A stretch of 64,000 nt of DNA. It comes from Actinacidiphila cocklensis (lineage in GTDB: Bacteria; Actinomycetota; Actinomycetes; Streptomycetales; Streptomycetaceae). The notes under the pieces are model-generated. The model had not been told where the DNA came from. It searched no databases and saw only the letters and a program-made list of their open reading frames with translations. How positions within the stretch are numbered: the stretch's first letter is position 1; the number at the start of each line of letters is the position of its first letter. The stretch covers positions 36,525-100,524 of the forward strand of contig NZ_CAJSLV010000063.1 of NCBI RefSeq assembly GCF_907177275.1, written 5' to 3'. The position numbers and the translations under genes are program-made. Below, piece after piece: positions 23,919-33,046 of this stretch.

Positions 23919-24728
23919 GTGAACGCTTCTGTGAACCCCGACCCCTATGCCGCGGCCGACGCCGCCGCCGCCCGTCTGCGCGCGCTGACCGGTGCGCAGA
24001 CGCACGACGTCGCCCTGGTCATGGGCTCGGGCTGGGTGCCCGCCGCCGACGAGCTGGGCACCGCGGACGCCGAGCTGGCGATCACCGAGCTGCCCGGCTT
24101 CCCGGCACCCTCGGTGGCCGGCCACGCGGGCCGGGTGCGCTCGGTACGCGTCGGAAGCGTCCGCGCCCTGGTCTTCCTCGGCCGCACGCACCTGTACGAG
24201 GGCCGGGGCGTCGCGAGCGTCGCGCACGGGGTGCGCACCGCGGCGGCCGCCGGCTGCAAGACGGTGGTCCTCACCAACGGCTGCGGCGGCCTGCGCCCCG
24301 GATACCGCCCGGGCCAGCCGGTGCTGATCAGCGACCACATCAACATGACGGCGACCTCGCCGATCGCCGGCGCGAACTTCGTCGACCTCACCGACCTCTA
24401 CTCCCCGCGGCTGCGCGCCCTGTGCCGCGAGATCGACCCGAGCCTGGAGGAGGGCGTCTACGTCCAGCTGCCCGGGCCGCACTACGAGACGCCGGCGGAG
24501 ATCGGCATGGTCCGCGCGATAGGCGGCGACCTGGTCGGGATGTCCACGGCGCTGGAGGCGATCGCCGCGCGTGAGGCAGGAGCGGAGGTGCTCGGCATCT
24601 CCCTGGTCACCAATCTCGCCGCCGGTATGACCGGCGAGCCCCTCAACCACGAGGAAGTCCTGGCGGCGGGGCACGAGTCCGCCACCCGCATGGGCACGCT
24701 TCTGGCCGGCTTGCTGGCCCGCCTGTGA
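23919..24728 (+). CDS. punA: Purine nucleoside phosphorylase (trimeric type)
   Basis: 269 aa. Phosphorolyses inosine/guanosine and their deoxy forms to free base and (deoxy)ribose-1-phosphate. Family signatures: VMGSGWVPA (phosphate loop), LTNGCGGLRPGYRPGQPVLISDHINMT and LPGPHYETPAEI, with the purine-site region NLAAGM. GTG 23919 is chosen because it gives the usual N-terminus (NASVNPDPYAAADAAA) and fits a leaderless promoter; GTG 23898 is also in frame. It works with the deaminases, the mutase and DERA encoded nearby. Confidence 0.94.
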   Translation: MNASVNPDPYAAADAAAARLRALTGAQTHDVALVMGSGWVPAADELGTADAELAITELPGFPAPSVAGHAGRVRSVRVGSVRALVFLGRTHLYEGRGVASVAHGVRTAAAAGCKTVVLTNGCGGLRPGYRPGQPVLISDHINMTATSPIAGANFVDLTDLYSPRLRALCREIDPSLEEGVYVQLPGPHYETPAEIGMVRAIGGDLVGMSTALEAIAAREAGAEVLGISLVTNLAAGMTGEPLNHEEVLAAGHESATRMGTLLAGLLARL

Positions 24729-25124
24729 CCTCGCGACCCCACGCCTGGCCCTGCCCACCGCGGCGCCCCCGCGGCCCCCTGCCGGTGGGTGGCCGGCCTC
24801 GCAGTTCCCCGCGCCCGTTCGGGCCTGCGTCCTCCCACGCACAGCATTCGCCCCTGGCGGGAGCTTGCCCCCTCCGCAGAGGGTGAGCGTTTTTCCATGG
24901 GCGCTGGGGGTACCCCCAGGCGAAGCGCTGGTGGGGGTACCCCCAGGCGAAGCTCTGGTGGGGGTACCCCCAGGCGAAGCTCTGGGGGAGGAACCGCGCG
25001 ACCAGCCACGACGCACCGAAACGGTGCGAGCCCGCTGCAAGGGGCAGGACCTGAAGGGGCTCGGGGAACTGCGAGCCAAGCCACGACGGACCGGTGAACG
25101 CCACCGCGAGGAGGATGCACCCTC
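24729..25124. repeat. Intergenic repeat block with a 3x27-bp tandem array
   Basis: A 396-bp gene-free gap. Three head-to-tail 27-bp units lie at 24906-24932, 24933-24959 and 24960-24986. Each begins with the 12-bp palindrome GGGGGTACCCCC and continues AGGCGAAGC. Flanking text (CGCAGTTCCCCGCGCCC near 24797, GGGGAACTGCGAG near 25064) forms inverted partners. The same building blocks recur at 52670-52880. Short open frames across it are artefacts of the repeat. Confidence 0.75.
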
Positions 25125-26777
25125 ATGGAAGAGTTGATGGCCCGCGCCCGGGCATGGGCGGCTGAGGACCCGGACCCCGAGACCCGAGCGGAGCTCGAAG
25201 CGCTGGTGAAGGCGCGCGACCTCCAGGAGCTCACCGCCCGCTTCGGCGGCACGCTGGAATTCGGCACCGCCGGCCTGCGCGGAGCCCTCGGCGCGGGTCC
25301 GACCCGGATGAACCGCTCCGTCGTGATCCGCGCCGCCGCAGGCCTGGCGGCGTACCTGCGCAAGAACGGCGGCACCGCCGCGGTGATCGGCTACGACGCC
25401 CGCCACAAGTCGTACGACTTCGCGCGTGACACCGCCGCGGTGATGACGGGCGCGGGCCTGCGCGCGTACCTGCTCCCGCGGCATCTGCCCACCCCGGTGC
25501 TGGCCTTCGCGATCCGCCATCTCGGTGCCGACGCGGGCGTGATGGTGACCGCGAGCCACAACCCCCCGCAGGACAACGGCTACAAGGTCTACCTGGGCGA
25601 CGGCTCCCAGATCGTGCCGCCCGCCGACGCGGAGATCGCCGCGGAGATCGCCGCGGTCGGGCCGCTGGCGACCGTACCGCTGGCGGCCGACGGCTGGGAC
25701 GTGCTCGGCGAGGACGTCCTCACCGCGTATCTGGACCGGGCGGTCGCCGTCCTCGCGCCGGACAGCGCGCGTGAACTGTCCACCGTCTACACCCCGTTGC
25801 ACGGCGTCGGCCTCGACACCCTCACCGCCGCGTTCGCGCTCGCGGGCTTCCCCGCGCCGGTACCGGTCGCCGAACAGGCCGCGCCCGACCCGGACTTCCC
25901 CACCGTCGCCTTCCCCAACCCGGAGGAGCCCGGGGCGATGGACCTGGCGTTCAAGACGGCCAGGGACGCCGCTCCCGACCTGGTCATCGCCAACGACCCG
26001 GACGCCGACCGGTGCGCCGTCGCCGTGCCCGACCCGGCGGCGGACGCGGGCTGGCGCATGCTGCGCGGCGACGAGCTGGGGGCGCTGCTGGCCGCGCACC
26101 TCGTGCGGCGGGGTGCCGCCGTGCCCGGCAGCGACGTCTTCGCGGCGAGCATCGTGTCGTCCTCGCTGCTGTCGCGGATCGCCGCGGCCGCCGGGCTCGG
26201 CTACGAGGACACCCTCACCGGCTTCAAGTGGATCGCCCGGGTGCCGGGGCTCCGCTACGGCTACGAGGAGGCGCTCGGCTACTGCGTCGACCCCGCGGGG
26301 GTCAGGGACAAGGACGGCATCACCGCGGCGCTGCTGATCGCCGAACTCGCAGCCGAGCTGCGGCGGGAGGGCCGCACCCTCACCGACGTGCTGGACGAGC
26401 TGGCCGTCGAGCACGGCCTGCACGCCACCGACCAGCTCTCCGCGCGGGTCTCCGACCTGTCGCTGATCGCGGACGCGATGGCCCGCCTGCGGTCCCGCCC
26501 GCCGGCCGAACTGGCAGGCCTGGGCGTCGTGTCGGCCGAGGACCTCCTGGAGGGTGCGGGCGGCCTGCCGCCCACGGACGGCCTGCGCTACCGGCTGGCC
26601 GGCGCGGGCGTGACGTCGGCCCGGGTGGTGGTCCGGCCCAGCGGGACCGAGCCGAAGATCAAGTGCTACCTGGAGGTCGTGGTCCCCGTCGGCGGCGACC
26701 CCGGCGCGGCCCGCGCCACCGCGAGCACCGTGCTGTCCGCCCTGAAGTCCGACCTCGCCTCGGCGGCGGGCCTCTAG
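25125..26777 (+). CDS. Phosphoglucomutase/phosphomannomutase family (likely phosphopentomutase role)
   Basis: 550 aa alpha-D-phosphohexomutase-superfamily enzyme. The active-site serine is in TASHNPPQDNGYK, the metal-binding loop is NDPDADRCA, the sugar-binding loop is GYEEALGYCVD and the C-terminal phosphate loop is PSGTEPKIKCY. These are the signatures of the long PGM/PMM subgroup that includes phosphopentomutase-type enzymes. Next to punA, interconversion of (deoxy)ribose-1-P and -5-P is a natural role, which would feed DERA. Activity on hexose phosphates cannot be excluded. ATG 25125 has GAGGA upstream. Confidence 0.88.
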   Translation: MEELMARARAWAAEDPDPETRAELEALVKARDLQELTARFGGTLEFGTAGLRGALGAGPTRMNRSVVIRAAAGLAAYLRKNGGTAAVIGYDARHKSYDFARDTAAVMTGAGLRAYLLPRHLPTPVLAFAIRHLGADAGVMVTASHNPPQDNGYKVYLGDGSQIVPPADAEIAAEIAAVGPLATVPLAADGWDVLGEDVLTAYLDRAVAVLAPDSARELSTVYTPLHGVGLDTLTAAFALAGFPAPVPVAEQAAPDPDFPTVAFPNPEEPGAMDLAFKTARDAAPDLVIANDPDADRCAVAVPDPAADAGWRMLRGDELGALLAAHLVRRGAAVPGSDVFAASIVSSSLLSRIAAAAGLGYEDTLTGFKWIARVPGLRYGYEEALGYCVDPAGVRDKDGITAALLIAELAAELRREGRTLTDVLDELAVEHGLHATDQLSARVSDLSLIADAMARLRSRPPAELAGLGVVSAEDLLEGAGGLPPTDGLRYRLAGAGVTSARVVVRPSGTEPKIKCYLEVVVPVGGDPGAARATASTVLSALKSDLASAAGL

Positions 26778-26848
26778 GGTCCGCCCCCCTTCTGGCATGA
26801 TGCGCTGTCAGTGACCGGAGGGGACAGCGGTGTTCACAGGGAGGGTCC

Positions 26849-29116
26849 GTGTTCGACGTCCTGGAGCCCGAGGATCCGCGGCACGTCGGCCGGTATCGCA
26901 TCGTGGCGCGGATCGGCGCGGGCGGCATGGGCCAGGTGTACCTGGGGCGCTCGCCCGGCGGGCGTCCCGTCGCGGTGAAGGTCGTGCGGCCGGAGCTGGC
27001 GGGCGACGGCGACTTCCGGCGCCGCTTCGCCCGCGAGGTGACGGCCGCCCGCAGGGTGAACGGGGCCTTCACCGCCGGCGTGGTCGACGCGGACCCCGAC
27101 GGCTCCCCCGCCTGGCTGGCGACGGTCTACGTGTCCGGTGTGCCGCTGGGCGAGGCCGTCGCCCGGCACGGCCCCTGGCCCGCCGGGTCGGTGTTCGCGC
27201 TCGGGGCGGGACTGGCCGAGGCTCTGGAGGCGATCCACGCGGCGGGCGTCGTCCACCGCGACCTGAAGCCCTCGAACGTCCTGCTGGCCCCCGACGGCCC
27301 CAGGGTGATCGACTTCGGGATCTCCTCGGCGAGCGAGGCCAGCGCCCTGACCCGCACCGGCATGACGATCGGCACCCCCGGCTTCATGTCCCCTGAACAG
27401 CTCACCGGCCGGCCCGTCGGCCCGGCCAGCGACGTCTTCTCGCTCGGCGCGGTGATGGCGTACACCGCGGCAGGAGTCGGCCCGTTCGGCACCGGCACCC
27501 CGCACGCCCTGCACTTCCGCGCCGTGTACGAGCAGCCCGACCTCGACGCCCTGCCGCAGGAGCTGCGCGGGATCGTCGCGGCCTGCCTGGCCAAGGAGCC
27601 CGACCGGCGGCCGACGGTGGCCGACCTGCTCCGGCGGATGACCGTACGGGGCGACGGGGAGCCGTCCGATGCGGCGCTGCTGCCCGCGGAGCCCGGCTGG
27701 CTGCCCGACGCGGTCAACCGGCTGGTGCGGGAGCAGGCCACCGGCGAGCTGCCGCGCACCCCGCTCGCCACCGTGCCGGACGCCTCACCCGCGCCGACGC
27801 CCACCGCACCGGACCTCCCCGCCGCGCCGCCGGTGACGCGCCCCGACCCGGGCCGCCCGAGCCCGCACGAGGCGCCCACCAGGACCGCGGACCACGCCGT
27901 CTCCGCCTCGCCGGACGCGCCGGCCGGGACCGCGCCGGACGGGGCTCCGGCCCCCCTCTCGCGGCGCGGCGCCCTGCTCGCCCTGACCGGTACCGCGCTC
28001 GCCGCAGGAACGGCCGTCGCGGCCTGGAAGCTCTCCGACGGGGGCTCCGGGGCCGCCGGCCCGCCCTCCGCCGGGCACACGACCACGCCCAAGAGCCGCC
28101 CCGTGAGCAGCACTCCGCAGCCCACGCACGCGTCAGGCCAGCAGATATGGGCCTTCGCCACCGACGACGAGGTGCACACCGCGCCGGCCGTCGCGAACGG
28201 CGTCGTCTACTTCGGCAGCAACGACAAGAACCTCTACGCCGTGGACGCCGCGACGGGCAGGAAGCGCTGGTCTTTCCCCACCGACAACGCGCTCTACTCG
28301 TCGCCCGCCGTCGCGAACGGCGTCGTCTACGTCGGCACCCACGACAACAACCTCTACGCCCTGGACGCCGCGACCGGCGAGAAGCGCTGGGCCTTCCCCA
28401 CCGGAAGCACCATCGACTCGCCGCCGGTCGTGGCCGGCGACGTCGTGTACGTCGGGAGCAACGACGAGAACCTGTACGCCGTGGACGCCGTCACGGGCAA
28501 GAAGCGCTGGAGTTTCCGCTGCCGCAAGGACGGCATGGTGGAAGCGCGGCCGACCGTGGTCGGCGGCACGGTCTACGTCGCCAGTTGGGACGACTACCTG
28601 TACGCGCTGGACGCCGCGACGGGCAGGAAGCGCTGGGAGTTCGCCACCGGCGACTACGTGGACTCGTCCCCCGCCGTGGCCGGCGGCCTGGTCTACGTGT
28701 CCAGCGACCGGCTGTTCGCGGTGGACGCCGCGACGGGCAAGCAGCGCTGGGCGCGCAGAGGCCGCAAGTTCACGATCCCGGGCGCCGGTTACCGGGCCTT
28801 CTCGCCGCCGGCGGTGGCCGGCGGCGTGGTCTACGCCGGCGACGAGATCGAGTACCTGTACGCCCTGAACGCGGCGACGGGCGCGCAGCGCTGGGCCTTC
28901 CACACCGGCAACAGCGTCTTCTCCACCCCGGTGGTGGCGGACGGCGTGGTCTACGTGGGCAGCGACGACAAGAGCGTGTACGCGGTGGACACCGCCACCG
29001 GAAAGAGGCGCTGGGCCTTCTCCACCGGCGGCGCGATCGGGTCGCCGCTGACCCTCGCGGGCGGGGTGCTCTACGCCGGCAGCGCGGATCACAAGCTGTA
29101 CGCCCTCCAGACCTGA
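26849..29116 (+). CDS. Transmembrane Ser/Thr protein kinase with PQQ-type beta-propeller sensor
   Basis: 755 aa. Residues 10-270 are a Hanks-type kinase (GAGGMGQVYLG, invariant Lys in VAVKVV, HRDLKPSN, DFGISS, GTPGFMSPEQ). A Pro/Ala/Thr-rich linker (about 275-365) leads to one membrane helix (about 375-398). The extracytoplasmic part is built of seven complete repeats of the form LYAxDAATGxxRW and a shortened eighth (KLYALQT at the C-terminus), consistent with an eight-bladed propeller. It is a receptor-like kinase sensing an external or periplasmic-side ligand. GTG 26849 has GGGAGGG upstream. Confidence 0.93.
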   Translation: MFDVLEPEDPRHVGRYRIVARIGAGGMGQVYLGRSPGGRPVAVKVVRPELAGDGDFRRRFAREVTAARRVNGAFTAGVVDADPDGSPAWLATVYVSGVPLGEAVARHGPWPAGSVFALGAGLAEALEAIHAAGVVHRDLKPSNVLLAPDGPRVIDFGISSASEASALTRTGMTIGTPGFMSPEQLTGRPVGPASDVFSLGAVMAYTAAGVGPFGTGTPHALHFRAVYEQPDLDALPQELRGIVAACLAKEPDRRPTVADLLRRMTVRGDGEPSDAALLPAEPGWLPDAVNRLVREQATGELPRTPLATVPDASPAPTPTAPDLPAAPPVTRPDPGRPSPHEAPTRTADHAVSASPDAPAGTAPDGAPAPLSRRGALLALTGTALAAGTAVAAWKLSDGGSGAAGPPSAGHTTTPKSRPVSSTPQPTHASGQQIWAFATDDEVHTAPAVANGVVYFGSNDKNLYAVDAATGRKRWSFPTDNALYSSPAVANGVVYVGTHDNNLYALDAATGEKRWAFPTGSTIDSPPVVAGDVVYVGSNDENLYAVDAVTGKKRWSFRCRKDGMVEARPTVVGGTVYVASWDDYLYALDAATGRKRWEFATGDYVDSSPAVAGGLVYVSSDRLFAVDAATGKQRWARRGRKFTIPGAGYRAFSPPAVAGGVVYAGDEIEYLYALNAATGAQRWAFHTGNSVFSTPVVADGVVYVGSDDKSVYAVDTATGKRRWAFSTGGAIGSPLTLAGGVLYAGSADHKLYALQT

Positions 29117-29174
29117 CGGCGCCCCCTCCGGCGCGGGCTTCCGCCGGGGGTGCAGCGCCGCTCCCCGCGCCCGG

Positions 29175-29587
29175 TCAGCCGAAGCGGCCGTTGACATAGT
29201 CGGACGTACGCGAGTCCTGCGGGTTGCCGGCCTCGCCGTACTGCGGGGCGATCAGCGAGGACACCGAGCTGGTGCCGCTCTGCAGGATGTGCGGCTGGAT
29301 GGCGAAGACCGGGGAGATGATCATGTAGACGCCGATGGTCTCGCCCAGGGCGCGGCCCAGACCCAGCATCGTGCCGCCGATCATGCCGCCCTTGCAGAAC
29401 GGCAGCACGACCGAGCGGATCGTGCCCCAGCGGGTCGCGCCGAGCGCGTGGGCGCCCTCGCGTTCGCCGACCGGAGCCTGCGAGAAGACCTCGCGGATGA
29501 TCGAGCAGATGATCGGGGTGACCATCATGGCCACCACGATCCCGGCGATGAAGGTGGACGCGGTGGAGACGGCCGCGGGGGCGGCTG
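29175..29587 (-). pseudogene. Internal fragment of a phosphate ABC permease (PstC)
   Basis: About 137 codons encode only the central part of a PstC-type permease, including the EAA-like cytoplasmic loop (EREGAHALGATRWGTIRSV) and the GLGRALGETI helix. Both the N-terminal helices and the last membrane helices are missing. The C-terminal about 15 residues are unrelated to PstC. The frame starts directly at the end of the uridine kinase gene, with no plausible start codon or ribosome-binding site. It is best read as a deletion or recombination relic; no other pst gene is in the window. Confidence 0.75.
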
Positions 29588-30199
29588 CTAGGGGGCGACG
29601 GTCTCGGCCAGGGGGGTCGTGAGGATGCGGGTGAGGGCGGTCGCCCCGTCGACGGGGGCGCAGCCGAGGGCGACCTGGCGGGCGACGATCGTGCGCTCGG
29701 CGCGCATCAGGTGCCAGCCCCTGCGCAGCAGGAAGGGCACCGCCTTGCGGCCCTCGCGCAGGTCGCGCAGGAAACGGCGGCGAGCCGTCGTGGAGGGGCG
29801 CCCGCGGAGGCACAACGCGTCCGCGAGCAGGCCGAGTTCGCGGCAGCGGACGACGATCTCCGCGGCGAAGATCCCTTCGGCGACGAACAGCGGCGCACCG
29901 CCGAGGTCCAGCCGGGTGGACCCGGTGGCGGCGCTGGCGCCGATGTCGTAGACAGGCGTGTCCGCGGCGCCCTCCGCGCACAGCGCGGCGATCGCCGCGA
30001 GCGCGGCGTCGGCGTTCCAGGACTGGGGAGCGTCCCAGTCGTACCCGCCGCCGGGGAGCGGCGGCAGCGACGGGTCGTCGCCGTCCTTGTAGAAGTCGTC
30101 GAGCGCGAGCACCGGCAAGCCGGTACGGGCGGCGAGCGAGGACTTGCCCGAGCCGGAAGGCCCGGCCAGCAGGATCACGCGGGCGGGAAGTGAACTCAC
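29588..30199 (-). CDS. udk: Uridine kinase-like P-loop kinase
   Basis: 203 aa. Walker A GPSGSGKSS is at residues about 10-18 and the acceptor Asp motif LALDDFYKDGDD follows, as in uridine/cytidine kinases and related small-molecule kinases. FVAEGIFAAEIV and the arginine-rich lid (RDLREGRKA) are also seen. It would return imported uridine or cytidine to the nucleotide pool. GTG 30199 (SSLPARVILLAGP) is taken as the start. No copy of the nucleoside operator lies in front of it. Its stop abuts the PstC remnant. Confidence 0.85.
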   Translation of the reverse strand: MSSLPARVILLAGPSGSGKSSLAARTGLPVLALDDFYKDGDDPSLPPLPGGGYDWDAPQSWNADAALAAIAALCAEGAADTPVYDIGASAATGSTRLDLGGAPLFVAEGIFAAEIVVRCRELGLLADALCLRGRPSTTARRRFLRDLREGRKAVPFLLRRGWHLMRAERTIVARQVALGCAPVDGATALTRILTTPLAETVAP

Positions 30200-30273
30200 G
30201 GAAAACCATTCTCCCGTATCCCCGCACGGGTGATCCCGGCCGGGAGGGAAACTACTCAGCGCGATCGAAGCAC

Positions 30274-30279
30274 TACGCT
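30274..30279 (+). promoter_or_regulatory. -10 element of a leaderless small secreted-protein gene
   Basis: TACGCT followed by 6 nt and the ATG at 30286, the same geometry as at punA. No ribosome-binding site is visible before the ATG. Confidence 0.45.
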
Positions 30280-30285
30280 GAGCCC

Positions 30286-30654
30286 ATGTCATCTCTGCGT
30301 ACCGCTCTCACGCTCGCCCTGACCGCCGCGGCGGCGACCCTCGCACCGGCCACCGCCGCGATGGCGGCCGCCCCCGCACCCGCCGGGGCGGCCGTTCCTG
30401 ACAGCGCGCTCCTGGACGCCGCACCGACCCAGACCCTGACCACCGCTCTGGGCGCCGGCGTCGAGCCGGTCAGGCACCTGCCCCTCGACCCGCTGTCCAA
30501 CACCGGCGTGGACCCCCTCGACAACGGCCTCGGCTCCCAGGTCGCCGACTTCAAGCCGCTGTCGACCACCACCGTCACCGACCAGGTCACCCGCGGCGGC
30601 TCCCTGTCCACCCTCCCCCTCGCCGGCCCGGCCACCGGCCTGCTCACCGGCTGA
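30286..30654 (+). CDS. Small secreted protein, unknown function
   Basis: 122 aa. Sec signal peptide with an Ala-rich h-region and likely cleavage near residues 28-35. The mature protein of about 90 residues has no cysteine and low complexity. It ends in LPLAGPATGLLTG, reminiscent of the end of the 97-aa secreted protein at 37241 (TGLLGGLPIGG). Proteins of this kind are frequent in streptomycetes and are often mislabelled ATP-binding. No function can be inferred. Confidence 0.75.
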   Translation: MSSLRTALTLALTAAAATLAPATAAMAAAPAPAGAAVPDSALLDAAPTQTLTTALGAGVEPVRHLPLDPLSNTGVDPLDNGLGSQVADFKPLSTTTVTDQVTRGGSLSTLPLAGPATGLLTG

Positions 30655-30675
30655 CGGGGGGAGTTCGCAACGGCC

Positions 30676-31557
30676 CTAGACGCCGATCGGGTGCCAGACC
30701 GTCTTGGTTTCCAGCCAGGCTGTCAGGCGGGAGGTGCCCGGGTCGCGGGTCCAGTCCTCGGCCGCCGGGGAAGGGCGGCGGACGCGCTTGAGGGTGTCGG
30801 CTGCCGACGCTTCGAGCTCCGCGGCCAGCTCGGCGGGGGCGCCGGTCAGGTCGAGGGCGTTGACGTCCTGGTGGGACGCGAGCGGGGCGGACAGTTCCGC
30901 GGTGCGGCCGGAGAGGATGTTCACCACGCCCGCGGGGACGTCGGAGGTGGCCAGGACCTCGCCGAAGGACAGGGCCGGGAGGGGGGCGCGCTCCGCGGCG
31001 ACCACCACGGCGGCGTTGCCGGTGGCGATCACCGGGGCCAGCACCGAGACCAGGCCGAGCAGCGACGAGTCCTGCGGGGCCAGGACCGCGACCACGCCGG
31101 TCGGCTCGGGCGTGGACAGGTTGAAGAAGGGTCCCGCCACCGGGTTGGCACCGCCCACCACCTGGGCGATCTTGTCGGTCCAGCCGGCGTACCAGACCCA
31201 GCGGTCCACCGCCGCGTCCACCACCGCGGCGGCCTTGGACTTCGACAGCCCCTCCGCGTCGGCGACCTCGCGGGTGAACTGCTCGCGGCGGCCCTCCAGC
31301 ATCTCCGCGACGCGGTAGAGCACCTGCCCGCGGTTGTACGCGGTCGCGCCGGACCAGCCGGGCACCGCCTTGCGGGCCGCGACGACCGCGTCGCGGGCGT
31401 CCTTGCGGGACGACAGCGGTGCGTTGGCGAGCCAGTGACCGCCCTTGGAGTCCGTCACCTCGTACACCCGGCCGCTCTCGGAACGGGGGAACTTGCCCCC
31501 CACGTACAGCTTGTAGGTCTTGAACACGGCGAGACGCGACTGCTCAGACACCTTCAT
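30676..31557 (-). CDS. Shortened aldehyde dehydrogenase-family protein (no catalytic Cys region)
   Basis: 293 aa. Similar to the N-terminal coenzyme-binding half of aldehyde dehydrogenases (LYVGGKFPRSESG, ARDAVVAARKAVPGW, GVVAVLAPQDSSLLGLV where the family has the NAD-site IxPWNxP). It stops before the catalytic segment, so the Cys and the Glu of the active site are absent. Its start overlaps the end of the full-length ALDH gene by 14 bp. The deoC-ALDH-short ALDH order suggests a conserved partner or regulatory subunit rather than a recent pseudogene; the frame is intact. Confidence 0.8.
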   Translation of the reverse strand: MKVSEQSRLAVFKTYKLYVGGKFPRSESGRVYEVTDSKGGHWLANAPLSSRKDARDAVVAARKAVPGWSGATAYNRGQVLYRVAEMLEGRREQFTREVADAEGLSKSKAAAVVDAAVDRWVWYAGWTDKIAQVVGGANPVAGPFFNLSTPEPTGVVAVLAPQDSSLLGLVSVLAPVIATGNAAVVVAAERAPLPALSFGEVLATSDVPAGVVNILSGRTAELSAPLASHQDVNALDLTGAPAELAAELEASAADTLKRVRRPSPAAEDWTRDPGTSRLTAWLETKTVWHPIGV

Positions 31558-33043
31558 TGGTCGCGCTCTCCTTCTCACTCGCATGCTCGCTCGTCGGGTC
31601 GGCCGCTCCGGCCAGGTACCCTTCCAGGCCGTGCCGGCCGCCTTCCCGGCCGTAGCCGGACTCCTTGTAACCGCCGAACGGCGAGGTCGGGTCGAACTTG
31701 TTGAAGGTGTTGGCCCACACCACGCCGGCCCGCAGCTTGTTCGCCATCGACAGGATGCGCGAGCCCTTCTCGGTCCAGATGCCGGCCGACAGGCCGTACG
31801 GCGTGTTGTTGGCCTTCTCGACCGCCTCCGCCGGGGTGCGGAAGGTCAGCACCGACAGCACGGGGCCGAAGATCTCCTCGCGGGCGATCCGGTGCGCCTG
31901 GGTGACCCCGGTGAAGAGGGTCGGCGCGAACCAGTAGCCCGACGAGGGCAGTTCGCAGGCCGGCGCCCAGCGCTCCGCGCCCTCGGCCTCGCCCGCCTCG
32001 GCCAGCGAGGTGATCCGCGCCAGCTGCTCGGCGGAGTTGATCGCCCCGATGTCGGTGTTCTTGTCCAGCGGGTCGCCGACCCGCAGCGTGCTCATCCGCC
32101 GCTTGAGCGCGTCGAGCACCTCCTCCTGCACCGACTCCTGCACCAGCAGCCGCGACCCGGCGCAGCACACGTGGCCCTGGTTGAAGAAGATGCCGTTGAC
32201 GATGCCCTCGACGGCCTGGTCGATCGGCGCGTCGTCGAAGACGATGTTCGCGGCCTTGCCGCCGAGTTCGAGCGTGACCTTCTTGCGCGTCCCCGCGACG
32301 CTGCGGGCGATGGCCCGGCCGACCCCGGTGGAGCCGGTGAAGGCGACCTTGTCCACGTCCGGGTGCGCGACCAGCGCGGCGCCCGCGTCACCGTAGCCGG
32401 TGAGGATGTTGACGACGCCGCGCGGCAGCCCCGCCTGCCGGCACACGTCGGCGAAGAACAGCGCGGACAGCGGGGTGGTCTCGGCCGGCTTGAGGACGAC
32501 CGTGTTGCCCGCGGCCAGCGCCGGCGCGATCTTCCAGGCCAGCATCAGCAGCGGGAAGTTCCACGGGATGACCTGCCCGGCCACTCCCAGCGGGCGCGGG
32601 TCGGGACCGTAGCCGGCGTAGGAGAGCTTGTCGGCCCACCCGGCGTAGTAGAAGAAGTGCGCGGCGACCAGCGGGAGGTCGACGTCGCGGGTCTCGCGGA
32701 TCGGCTTGCCGTTGTCCAGCGACTCCAGCACCGCCAGCTCGCGCGAGCGCTCCTGGAGGATGCGGGCGATACGGAACAGGTACTTGCCGCGCTCGGCGCC
32801 CGGCAGCGCGCCCCAGCTCTGGAACGCCTTGCGGGCCGCCTTCACCGCCCGGTCCACGTCGGCCTCGCCGGCCCGTGCGACCTCGGCGAGCACCTCCTCG
32901 CTGGACGGCGAGACGGTCTTGAAGACGGTGCCGTCGGCGGCTTCGGCGAACTCGCCGTCGATGAACAGCCCGTAGGACGGGGCCAGATCGACGACGGCGC
33001 GGGACTCCGGCGCGGGCGCGTAGGCGAATTTCTCGTTGGCCAT
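31544..33043 (-). CDS. NAD(P)-dependent aldehyde dehydrogenase (acetaldehyde from DERA likely)
   Basis: 499 aa, complete ALDH. The N-terminal extension is typical, the coenzyme loop is VIPWNFPLLM, the Rossmann glycine motif is FTGSTGVGRAIA, the general base Glu is in LELGGKAANIVF, and the catalytic Cys lies in GHVCCAGSR with EEIFGPVLSV further on. The start is 3 bp downstream of the deoC stop, so the two are one transcript. The context predicts oxidation of the acetaldehyde released by deoxyribose-phosphate aldolase. Confidence 0.92.
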   Translation of the reverse strand: MANEKFAYAPAPESRAVVDLAPSYGLFIDGEFAEAADGTVFKTVSPSSEEVLAEVARAGEADVDRAVKAARKAFQSWGALPGAERGKYLFRIARILQERSRELAVLESLDNGKPIRETRDVDLPLVAAHFFYYAGWADKLSYAGYGPDPRPLGVAGQVIPWNFPLLMLAWKIAPALAAGNTVVLKPAETTPLSALFFADVCRQAGLPRGVVNILTGYGDAGAALVAHPDVDKVAFTGSTGVGRAIARSVAGTRKKVTLELGGKAANIVFDDAPIDQAVEGIVNGIFFNQGHVCCAGSRLLVQESVQEEVLDALKRRMSTLRVGDPLDKNTDIGAINSAEQLARITSLAEAGEAEGAERWAPACELPSSGYWFAPTLFTGVTQAHRIAREEIFGPVLSVLTFRTPAEAVEKANNTPYGLSAGIWTEKGSRILSMANKLRAGVVWANTFNKFDPTSPFGGYKESGYGREGGRHGLEGYLAGAADPTSEHASEKESATNEGV

Positions 33044-33046
33044 GGG

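Noticed and set aside
24906..24986. Three 27-bp repeats resembling a CRISPR array
   Set aside because: The units are directly contiguous with no spacers, are palindromic themselves and recur outside as single copies. This is a tandem repeat of an intergenic element, and no cas gene is present.
24793..25104. Short ORFs of about 100 codons in the repeat block before the sugar mutase
   Set aside because: They translate the repeat units (GTPRRSSGG-type repeats) and have no ribosome-binding site or similarity.
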